A DNA stretch of 64,000 nt from Streptomyces sp. SID12488 (GTDB lineage Bacteria; Actinomycetota; Actinomycetes; Streptomycetales; Streptomycetaceae), in contig NZ_JAAGLT010000020.1 of NCBI RefSeq assembly GCF_010548275.1, positions 104,911 to 168,910 on the forward strand. Direction: 5' to 3'. The notes below the pieces were generated by a model. That model did no database searches and was not told the origin of the DNA. It was given only the letters and a program-made list of their open reading frames with translations. Below, piece by piece: positions 33,626-40,967 of the stretch (position 1 is its first letter; each line of letters begins with the position of its first letter). A program made the position numbers and the translations under genes.

Positions 33626-34092
33626 CGCTCCCCGTCCCGCTCCGGGCGGAACCCGAAGGTCACCACCTCGGTTCCGTCCTCGTCCCGGTACGCGGGCACC
33701 GTGGTCAGCCGGACCGGCAGACCGATCCGGATCTCCGCGCGGGAAACCTCCAACAGTGCCTCGACCAGCACCTCACCGAGATCCACATAGCCCACGTGGT
33801 ACGGCCGATGGCCTTCGGCCGGCGGCCGGTACGGCGGTTTCGGCGCGAACGCCTGGCGCGTCCACGACCACACGCGCCCGCTCACCGGCAGTACGTGTGT
33901 GGACATCGCCCCGGCCGAGCACCTGGGGCACGACTCCTGCCGGGGGAAGACGACAGTGCCGCATGCGGAGCAGCGGGCGCCCGCGAGACGTGGTGCATCC
34001 CTGTCGTCGAACGCCGGGTTCTCCAGGTTCTTCGGGTTCTCCGGGCTCTTCGGGTTCTCGAACAGCGACTCGTCGATGAGTCTGGTGGTCAT
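33622..34092 (-). CDS. DUF35/OB-fold zinc-ribbon acyl-CoA-associated protein
   Basis: A 156-residue protein with an N-terminal rubredoxin-like zinc ribbon (CSACGTVVFPRQESCPRC, about residues 41-58) and an OB-fold C-terminal half (GRVWSWTRQAFAPKPPY, GYVDLGEVLVEALLEV). DUF35 proteins bind thiolase-like partners and donate acyl-CoA binding surface. It is translationally coupled to the thiolase-like gene at 32471-33625. Residues about 12-28 are low-complexity (NPKSPENPKNLENP), encoded by short imperfect repeats. ATG 34092. Confidence 0.88.
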   Translation of the reverse strand: MTTRLIDESLFENPKSPENPKNLENPAFDDRDAPRLAGARCSACGTVVFPRQESCPRCSAGAMSTHVLPVSGRVWSWTRQAFAPKPPYRPPAEGHRPYHVGYVDLGEVLVEALLEVSRAEIRIGLPVRLTTVPAYRDEDGTEVVTFGFRPERDGER

Positions 34093-34120
34093 GTTCCGTC
34101 CCTCCTTCCTTTCCTCCACG

Positions 34121-35239
34121 TCACCAGTCCAGCAGGCCGGCCAGCCGTTCCCGATGGTGTGCGGCGCCGCCCAGCAGCACCGCGTCGGACTGGGCGCGCC
34201 GGAAGTACAGATGTGCGTCGTGCTCCCAGGTGAAGCCCATCCCGCCGTGGAACTGCACGCACTCGGCGGCGACGGAGACGAACGCCTCGCCGCACCACGC
34301 CTGTGCCACCGCCGCCGCCTCGGCCAGCGCCTGCGGCGAGCCGTCGGCCCTGACCGCGCGCACCACGGCCGACCGCGCCGCCTCGACCTGGAGCAACATG
34401 TCGGCGCAGGCGTGCTTGACCGCCTGGAAGCCGCCGATCGCCCGGCCGAACTGGGTACGGTCGCGCACATGGGCCACCGTCATGTCCAACGCGGCCTGTG
34501 CGCCGCCCAGTTGCTCGGCGGCAAGCGCCACCAGGGCCACGTCCAGGGCGTGGGAGACGATGTCCGCACCCTCGCCGCCCGCGGTCAGCGCCCGGACCCG
34601 GGCACCGGAGAAGGTGACCACCGCCTGACCCCGGCTGAGGTCCAGGGTGGGCACCCGGCGCACGGTGACCCCCGGCTCGCGCGGGTCGGCCAGGAAGAGA
34701 TCCACACCGTCGGTCCCGGCCGCGGCCACCACCAGCGCCTCGGCGTCGGCGCCGTCGAGGACGAACGGCGCGGTGCCGTCCAGGAGCGGGACGCTGCCCT
34801 GCCAGGAGACGCCCACCGGCACGGCGTCGGACCGCCATGTCCCGTCGGGCGCGACCACCGCAAGGGCGTGCACGGTGCCTTCGGCGAGCTTGGCCAGCGC
34901 CTTGTCGGCCGTACCGCAGCCCGCCAGTACCTGACCGGCCAGCACGGTGGAGGACAGCAGCGGTACGGGTGCCAGTGTCCTGCCCAGCTCCTCACAGACG
35001 ACGGCGATCTCGGCGAGGCCGCCGATGCCTCCCGCCGACTCGGGCAGGCCCAGGGCCGCGAGGCCGACCTGCCGGCCGAGGGCGACCCACAGGTCGGCGT
35101 CGATACCGGGTGCCTCCTCGGACAGCCGCCGTACGGCGGTGGTGCCGCCGGCGTCCGCGCACACCGACCGTACGGTCTCGCGCAGGTCGTCCAGCTCGGT
35201 GTCCGACAGGGCCGTGCCGTCGGTGACGGTGCTCGTCAT
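34121..35239 (-). CDS. acyl-CoA dehydrogenase family protein (FadE type)
   Basis: A 372-residue dehydrogenase of the shorter actinobacterial FadE class. Motifs: GLAALGLPESAGGIGGLAEIAVVCEELGRTLAPVP (substrate/FAD), TVAHVRDRTQFGRAIGGFQAVKHACADM (the typical RxQFGxxIGxFQ motif) and VQFHGGMGFTWEHDAHLYFRRA. Actinobacterial steroid-degradation FadE proteins often work as alpha2beta2 heteromers, so partnership with another dehydrogenase of the island is possible. ATG 35239 overlaps the stop of the PEP-utilising gene (ATGA). Operon with the DUF35 and thiolase genes. Confidence 0.9.
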   Translation of the reverse strand: MTSTVTDGTALSDTELDDLRETVRSVCADAGGTTAVRRLSEEAPGIDADLWVALGRQVGLAALGLPESAGGIGGLAEIAVVCEELGRTLAPVPLLSSTVLAGQVLAGCGTADKALAKLAEGTVHALAVVAPDGTWRSDAVPVGVSWQGSVPLLDGTAPFVLDGADAEALVVAAAGTDGVDLFLADPREPGVTVRRVPTLDLSRGQAVVTFSGARVRALTAGGEGADIVSHALDVALVALAAEQLGGAQAALDMTVAHVRDRTQFGRAIGGFQAVKHACADMLLQVEAARSAVVRAVRADGSPQALAEAAAVAQAWCGEAFVSVAAECVQFHGGMGFTWEHDAHLYFRRAQSDAVLLGGAAHHRERLAGLLDW

Positions 35240-38040
35240 CGTGCGCTCCCGCTCTCGTCGTACTGCTCCCGCTCCCGCTCCCGCAGGGCGCTGTGCGCGG
35301 CTGCCATGCGGGCCACCGGCACGCGGTGTGCGGAACAGGAGACGTAGTCGAGGCCGAGGCCGTCGCAGAACGCGATCGACTCCGGGTCCCCGCCGTGCTC
35401 ACCGCACACGCCCAACTTGATGCCGGGCCGTACCTCCCGCGCTCGCTCGGCCGCCAGGCGGATCAGGGCGCCCACCCCGTGCGGGTCGAGCCGCGCGAAC
35501 GGGCTGGCGGTGAGGAACCCGCGCTCCTGGTAGTTGGCGAGCACCTGGCGCTCGACGTCGTCCCGGGAGAACCCGTAGGTGAGCTGGGTGAGGTCGTTGG
35601 TGCCGAAGGAGAAGAAATCGGCGTGCCCGGCGAGTTCACCGGCCAGCAGCGCGGCCCGCGGGGTCTCGATCATCGTGCCGAGCCGGTACGGGACCTCCAC
35701 CCCGGTGCGGGCGGCGACCGCGTCGGCGGCACCGCGTACGTAAGCGGCTGCGGTAGCCAGTTCCTCCGGGAGGCTGACCAGCGGGATCATCACCTCCAGC
35801 TCCGGCCGGATCCCGGTGGCGGCGACCTCGGCCCAGGCGGTGAAGAGCGCCTCGGCCTGCGCCGGGTAGAGCCGCTCGTGCAGCAGCGCCAGCCGTACCC
35901 CGCGCAGCCCGAGCATCGGGTTCGCCTCGCGCAGCGCGTCGGCCCGCTGTTCCTCGGCCGCGTCCAGGGCCTGCCCGGGGGCGGGCAGGAACTCGTGCAG
36001 CGGGGCGTCCAGCAGGCGCACGGTCACCGGGCGGTTCCCCACGGCGGTCAGCAGCGCGCGGAAGTCCTCGTACTGGGCGTGTTCGAGTGCCGAGAGCGCC
36101 TCGTCGCGGGCGGTCGGGTCGGCGGCCAGGAGCACCCGGCGGATCAGCGGCAGCCGCTCGCCGAGGAACTGGTGTTCCGTACGGCACAGCCCGACACCCT
36201 CCGCGCCCAGGGCGAGGGCCGTCTCCACCTCGGCGGCCGTGTCGGCGTTGACGCGTACGCCAAGTCGGCGTGTGTCGTCCGCCCACTCCAGCAGGGTGGA
36301 CAGTTCGGGCGGCGGTCCGGCCACGCTGACGCTCAGGGTCCCCGCGTAGACGGCGCCGGTACGGCCGTCCAGCGAGACCGGGTCGCCCTCGCGCACCACT
36401 CGCTCCCCGAAGCGGACCGTCCCGGAGGCCAGATCCACGCGCAGCCCTTCGGCTCCGCACACGGCGGGCTTGCCGGCACCCCGGGCAACCACGGCGGCAT
36501 GCGAGGCGATGCCACCGCTGCCGGTCAGGACGGCGACGGAGGCCAGCATCCCGGGGACGTCCGCCGGAGTCGTCTCGGCGGCCACGAGCACGACCCGCGT
36601 ACCGTCGGCGGCCAGTTCCAGGGCACGTTCACTGGACAGCACGACCGCTCCGGTCGCTGCCCCCGGGGAAGCGGGCAGCCCCTTCACCAGGAGCTCCTCC
36701 CCGCCGGTCAGCCGGAGCTGGGGGTGCAGCAGCTCCTGCACCTGCGCGGGAGTGATCCGGCGGACAGCCTCCTCGGGGCCGATCGCCCCGTCCCGGGCGA
36801 GGTCCGCGGCCAGACACACCGAGGCCCGTAGCGGCGGGCGGAGCTGCGCGGAGGCGGCCAGCAGCGAGATCTCATCGTCGCGCACCTCGAAGTCGACCGA
36901 CACCGGCGCGCGCAGATGCCGCTCCAAAGTGAGCAGGGAGTGCTCCAGCAGAGCGGTGCCACTCGCGAGCCGGTCCAGCGGTTCACCTGTGTGCGGCGAC
37001 GGGGCGCTGCGGCGCACACCCCGGAAGAAGGAGCCCTGCGGGGACAGGCGCCCGGTCTCGGGGTCGCGGCTGACGGCCGTGCCGTAGCCCGAGTGGTCCG
37101 CCGGGCCGATACGCAGAGCCTGCACATGCAGGGCGATCGGCAGCTCGGCGGGCAGCCGCTGGGATCGGCGGGATCTCCTCGCACGCGGCGAGTCCCACCG
37201 GCCGAGGAGAGCGCGGGCGGCCAGCGCGAGCTGCTGCGCCGGGTCGTCGGGAAAGGGGCGGGAGCCGTGTTCCGCCACCAGGGACAGCAGCACCTCGACC
37301 CGTGCCCGTGGCTCGGGTGCGTCCAGGAGAGCGTCGTCGAGCACCGCGCCGGGCACGGCGAGGGCGTACTCGGCGATCATGCGCACGGTGGCGGCCCACA
37401 CCTCGTACAGCGCGTCCGAACGCCCGATGACGGCGCACAGGTCGTCGGCGCGGTCGGGGGCGATGCCGAGACAGGCCAGGTCGGGCGGGAGTCCGGCGAT
37501 GTCGGTGGGCGCGCTCGCCGACAGACGCAGCAGCAGCGGCCGGGCCGCGTCCCCGATGCGCCGTCCCGCAAGCTGTTCGACCAGGGCCACGGCGGCTTCG
37601 GCGCTGCCGGTCTCGCACAGCGACGCGGCGGCGCCCGCGGGCACGGTGAGTCCCGGCACCACCGGCAGCCCGAGGGCCACCAGCCGGTCCATCGCGGCGC
37701 CGTGCGCACCAAGCTCGTCGGCGTCGAGCCCCCGGATCCGTCCCTGTCCGTACGGCACCAGGGTGCGGCCGGGGGGCGTGGAAGGTGCTGGGGCCCCGAG
37801 AGCGCGGGGCGTCCCGAAGGTGTCGGGCGAGCCGGCGGTCCCGGAGGTGCGGGGGGTGCTGGAAGTCGCGGGGGCTGCGGGAGTCCCGGGGGCTGCTGAG
37901 GTTCCCGAGGTCCCGGTGGCGCCAGGGGAGCCGGGAGCACCGGAGGCCGCGGAGGTGCCGAGCGTCCCGGAGGTGGCGGAGGGCGCGAGGGGAGCTCCGG
38001 GGTGTGCGAGCGGGTCCGCCTCGCGGTCGGTGACGCTCAA
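35236..38040 (-). CDS. pyruvate phosphate dikinase-like PEP-utilising enzyme with degenerate nucleotide-binding region
   Basis: About 934 residues from TTG 38040, whose TTGA overlaps the stop of the 210-residue gene upstream. Residues about 15-92 are a Gly/Ser/Thr/Ala/Pro low-complexity linker. The PPDK-like N-domain follows (MDRLVALGLPVVPGLTVP about 117-133). PPDK ATP-site residues look lost: the usual SVRSGA reads LRLSASA and the LQTRxGKR motif reads LAASAQLRP. The swivelling domain keeps phosphohistidine H514 in GGIASHAAVVARG. The PEP/pyruvate barrel keeps GVGLCRTEH and the catalytic-cysteine motif YVSCSAHRVP (C902). So phosphate exchange with PEP looks intact but ATP use doubtful. Co-transcribed with acyl-CoA genes. 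Confidence 0.85.
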   Translation of the reverse strand: MSVTDREADPLAHPGAPLAPSATSGTLGTSAASGAPGSPGATGTSGTSAAPGTPAAPATSSTPRTSGTAGSPDTFGTPRALGAPAPSTPPGRTLVPYGQGRIRGLDADELGAHGAAMDRLVALGLPVVPGLTVPAGAAASLCETGSAEAAVALVEQLAGRRIGDAARPLLLRLSASAPTDIAGLPPDLACLGIAPDRADDLCAVIGRSDALYEVWAATVRMIAEYALAVPGAVLDDALLDAPEPRARVEVLLSLVAEHGSRPFPDDPAQQLALAARALLGRWDSPRARRSRRSQRLPAELPIALHVQALRIGPADHSGYGTAVSRDPETGRLSPQGSFFRGVRRSAPSPHTGEPLDRLASGTALLEHSLLTLERHLRAPVSVDFEVRDDEISLLAASAQLRPPLRASVCLAADLARDGAIGPEEAVRRITPAQVQELLHPQLRLTGGEELLVKGLPASPGAATGAVVLSSERALELAADGTRVVLVAAETTPADVPGMLASVAVLTGSGGIASHAAVVARGAGKPAVCGAEGLRVDLASGTVRFGERVVREGDPVSLDGRTGAVYAGTLSVSVAGPPPELSTLLEWADDTRRLGVRVNADTAAEVETALALGAEGVGLCRTEHQFLGERLPLIRRVLLAADPTARDEALSALEHAQYEDFRALLTAVGNRPVTVRLLDAPLHEFLPAPGQALDAAEEQRADALREANPMLGLRGVRLALLHERLYPAQAEALFTAWAEVAATGIRPELEVMIPLVSLPEELATAAAYVRGAADAVAARTGVEVPYRLGTMIETPRAALLAGELAGHADFFSFGTNDLTQLTYGFSRDDVERQVLANYQERGFLTASPFARLDPHGVGALIRLAAERAREVRPGIKLGVCGEHGGDPESIAFCDGLGLDYVSCSAHRVPVARMAAAHSALREREREQYDESGSAR

Positions 38041-38669
38041 CCCCGGCTCCCCGCGACCAGCGCCTCTTCGCGGGCTTCGTCGTCGGCCCGGCTGATTCCC
38101 AGCACGAGCAGCAGCTCCTGGTGCAGCCGCATCCACACGGTGTGGTACGAGTCGCACAGCGGCGAGGCCAGCCAGGCGGGCGCGCCGTCGTCGAAGCGGT
38201 CGAGGGCCTCCTCCAGGGCCGTCAGGTACTGCCCACTGCCCGCGAGCACCGGGTCCAGTCGGCGGAGCACGGGCTGGATCGCCTCGTGCACGTCCTCCAG
38301 CGACTCGCGCACCCCGGCGTCGTAGACGTCGTCGGAATGGTCGTTGGCGGAGCCGTCGGGACGGCACTGCCATGCCGTGCACACATCGCGGATCTTCCGG
38401 TTGACCGGCAGGAACGCCTCGTACGCCGCCAGGATCCGCTCCTCCTGCTCGGAGCCGTCGGGAACCCGAAGGAGCTGCGCGGCGGCGGCCTTGGCGCGCT
38501 CGGTCGGCAGCACCACCGGCCCCTTCACCATCGCCAGCCCGGCGTCGACCAACGGGCGGTGCTCGGACTCCGGCCGGCCACGCCACATACCCCGCAGAAC
38601 GAGGTCGACGACGGCTTCGGTGAGGGGCTCGTCGGAAGCGTCCGGAAGGTCCACGGCAGCAGATTGCAT
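38037..38669 (-). CDS. uncharacterised 210-aa partner of the PPDK-like protein
   Basis: A soluble, largely helical protein (MQSAAVDLPDASDEPLTEAVVDLVLRGMWRGRPESEH ...). The N-terminal part resembles a winged-helix-like segment; motifs RKIRDVCTAWQCRPDGSANDHSD, GQYLTALEEALDRFDDG and WMRLHQELLLVLGISR. I do not recognise a named family. Its stop overlaps the start of the PPDK-like gene by 4 bases, so the two are probably made in equal amounts and act together. ATG 38669 with AAGGTG upstream. No membrane or metal motif seen. Confidence 0.75.
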   Translation of the reverse strand: MQSAAVDLPDASDEPLTEAVVDLVLRGMWRGRPESEHRPLVDAGLAMVKGPVVLPTERAKAAAAQLLRVPDGSEQEERILAAYEAFLPVNRKIRDVCTAWQCRPDGSANDHSDDVYDAGVRESLEDVHEAIQPVLRRLDPVLAGSGQYLTALEEALDRFDDGAPAWLASPLCDSYHTVWMRLHQELLLVLGISRADDEAREEALVAGSRG

Positions 38670-38740
38670 CGCCACACCTTTTGCTCGGTTCTGTGTTGCC
38701 CGGAGGTTACGCCCCGGTGGGCACGTTAGTGAAGAGGAAC

Positions 38741-39529
38741 TCAAGAAACACTTTTCGGAGCGAGGAACGAAGTCATACGGTCCTGAGCCTCCTGGCCGTC
38801 CGCCAGGGCGGCGATCGACCGCGCCTCCTCGGCGAGGTGGCGGCGCAGGTCGGCACCGGCGCCGGCCCGCAGCAGAGCCTTCGCGGCGCGCAGTGCGTCG
38901 GTGGCGCCGGCGGCCAGCTCGGCCGCGGTCCGGTGTGCCGCCTCGTCCAGTTTCCCGTCGTCCACACACCGGGAGACCAGGCCCCATCGTTCGGCGTCGT
39001 CGCAGTTCAGGACCCGATTGGTCAGGATCAGATCCGCCGCCCTGCGAGGGCCCGCCAGGCGCGGCAGGAGCCATGACGCCCCACAGTCCGGCGTGAGCCC
39101 GATCGCCGTGTACGCCAGCCGGAACCGCGCGGACCGGGCCGCCAGGACGATGTCACCCACCAGGGCGAGACCGATGCCGCCGCCCGCCGCCGCGCCGCGC
39201 ACGGCGGTCACCAGTGGCACCGGCAGTTCGTACAGGGCCTGTATCGCGGCGTGCGCGGCGCTCGCCACGGCGTGCACATAGGTGCTGGTCTCCGCGCCGC
39301 GACCGGCGAATGCGCGCAGGTCACCGCCCACGCAGAAGCTGCCGCCCGACGACCGCAGCAGGACCGCGCCGCCCGGGTCCTCGGTCACCTCGGCGGTCGC
39401 GTCGCGCAGTGCCTCGGCCGTCCTGAGGTCCAGGGCGTTGCCCCGCCCGGGGTCGTCCAGTCTCACCTCGACGACCCCGTCGTGATGGCGGACGATCCGG
39501 ACCGGTCCGGTGGTCACGGGGAGGCTCAT
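38741..39529 (-). CDS. enoyl-CoA hydratase/isomerase family protein
   Basis: A 262-residue crotonase-fold enzyme. Oxyanion-hole segments: SFCVGGDLRAFAGRG (about residues 64-78) and the conserved VTAVRGAAAGGGIGLALVGDIVLAA (about 107-131). The position of the second catalytic Glu reads TPDCGASWLLPRLAG (Asp/Cys rather than two Glu), so an isomerase or another crotonase activity is possible. ATG 39529. It heads the operon crotonase-210 aa-PPDK-FadE-DUF35-thiolase and is divergent from the acyl-CoA dehydrogenase at 39653, with an operator-like motif between. Confidence 0.9.
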   Translation of the reverse strand: MSLPVTTGPVRIVRHHDGVVEVRLDDPGRGNALDLRTAEALRDATAEVTEDPGGAVLLRSSGGSFCVGGDLRAFAGRGAETSTYVHAVASAAHAAIQALYELPVPLVTAVRGAAAGGGIGLALVGDIVLAARSARFRLAYTAIGLTPDCGASWLLPRLAGPRRAADLILTNRVLNCDDAERWGLVSRCVDDGKLDEAAHRTAAELAAGATDALRAAKALLRAGAGADLRRHLAEEARSIAALADGQEAQDRMTSFLAPKSVS

Positions 39530-39611
39530 GGGTGTTTCTCCTGCCGTCTTGCCGCTACAGGGTGTCTCTCTTCACCGGACGCTTTCCGTCCCGGGCGCTT
39601 CCCGGCAAGAT

Positions 39612-39630
39612 ACTAAAGACGCTATACAGT
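39612..39630 (+). promoter_or_regulatory. island operator-like motif, copy 4
   Basis: ACTAAAGACGCTATACAGT in the 123-bp divergent region between the crotonase and acyl-CoA dehydrogenase genes. The best match to copy 2 at 27273 (15 of 20 over the aligned window). Confidence 0.45.
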
Positions 39631-39652
39631 TTCTAGAACGCGACGGGAGTCG

Positions 39653-40900
39653 ATGCCCGTACGCCCGTCGGCGGGAGGCCCCGTGCCCATTCAGTTCGAT
39701 GTCGATCCGGCTGTCGCTCAACTCGCCGCGTCGACGGCCGAGTTCGTGCGCGAGGTGGTCATTCCGGCCGAGCGTGAGTGCGGCGGGAACGTGCACGACG
39801 CCCCCGAGGACCTGCGCCAGACCCTGCAGAAAGCCGCGCGTGCGGCGGGTGTGTTTGCTCCGCACGTACCGACGCGGTGGGGCGGACACGGGCTGGACCT
39901 GCGCGGGCAGGCGGTGGTGTTCGAAGCGGCGGGCTACTCGCTGCTCGGACCGCTGGCGCTGAACTGCGCCGCCCCGGACGAGGGCAACATGCACCTGTTG
40001 GAGAAGGTGGCCACCGAGGAACAGAAGCAGGCGTATCTGCGTCCGCTCGCCGCAGGCGAGGCACGGTCCTGCTTCGCCATGACCGAACCGGCTCCGGGTG
40101 CGGGTGCCGATCCCCGCTCTCTGCGGACCACCGCGACCCGGGTGCCCGGCGGCTGGCGCATCGACGGGCGCAAGTGGTTCATCACCGGCGCACATGGCGC
40201 GGGCTTCACCATCGTCATGGCCCGCACTTCCGGCAGCCCCGGCGACCCGGGTGGCGCCACCATGTTCCTCGTCGACGCCGGAACTCCCGGTATGCGCATC
40301 GTCCGGAACATCGAGACCCTCGACGAGTCGCTCTTCGCCGGGCACAGCGAGATCCTCTTCGAGGAGTGCGTGGTGGGGGAGGACCAGGTGCTCGGCGCGG
40401 TGGACCACGGATTCGAGGGTGCGCAGGTCCGGCTCGGCCCCGCCCGGATGACCCACTGCATGCGCTGGCTGGGAGCGGCCCGCCGTGCCCAGGACGTCGC
40501 GCTGGAACGGGCGGGGAGCCGGATGGCGTTCGGTTCGGCGCTGGGCGACCTCGGCATGGTCCAGCAGATGCTGGCCGACTCCGAGATCGACATCGAGGCG
40601 AGCCGCGCCCTGATCCTGCGTACGGCATGGGAACTGGACACCGAATCCGCCGCCGCCTCGCAGCTCACCTCGGTGTCCAAGACCTTCGTGGCCGAAGCGG
40701 TGAACCGGGTGGTCGACCGGGCGGTGCAGATCTGCGGGGCCCTCGGCATCTCGACCGCTGACGCCCCGCTGGCCCGCCTGTACCGGGAGGTGCGGCCGTT
40801 CCGGATCTATGACGGTCCGTCGGAGACACACCGTTTCGCCATAGCGCGCCGCGCGGTCCGGCCCTACCGGCAGCCGCGCACGGGCGCCGCCGACGGCTGA
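39653..40900 (+). CDS. acyl-CoA dehydrogenase family protein
   Basis: A 415-residue FAD enzyme. Motifs: CFAMTEPAPGAGADPRSLRTTA, WRIDGRKWFITGAHGAGFTIVMA, VRLGPARMTHCMRWLGAARRAQDVALERA and YREVRPFRIYDGPSETHRFAIARRAV. The C-terminal part matches long-chain or aromatic acyl-CoA dehydrogenases. Two starts are possible: ATG 39653 (GGGAG 5 nt upstream) or GTG 39683 (GGGAGG 5 nt upstream); the shorter form begins closer to the family norm. Divergent from the crotonase operon and the right border of the catabolic island. Confidence 0.9.
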   Translation: MPVRPSAGGPVPIQFDVDPAVAQLAASTAEFVREVVIPAERECGGNVHDAPEDLRQTLQKAARAAGVFAPHVPTRWGGHGLDLRGQAVVFEAAGYSLLGPLALNCAAPDEGNMHLLEKVATEEQKQAYLRPLAAGEARSCFAMTEPAPGAGADPRSLRTTATRVPGGWRIDGRKWFITGAHGAGFTIVMARTSGSPGDPGGATMFLVDAGTPGMRIVRNIETLDESLFAGHSEILFEECVVGEDQVLGAVDHGFEGAQVRLGPARMTHCMRWLGAARRAQDVALERAGSRMAFGSALGDLGMVQQMLADSEIDIEASRALILRTAWELDTESAAASQLTSVSKTFVAEAVNRVVDRAVQICGALGISTADAPLARLYREVRPFRIYDGPSETHRFAIARRAVRPYRQPRTGAADG

Positions 40901-40967
40901 TGACGACGTAGCCGTGGGCGGCTGTCGGTAGGGCCGGACCCGCCCGGGACCCGCATCAGGCGGCTGC

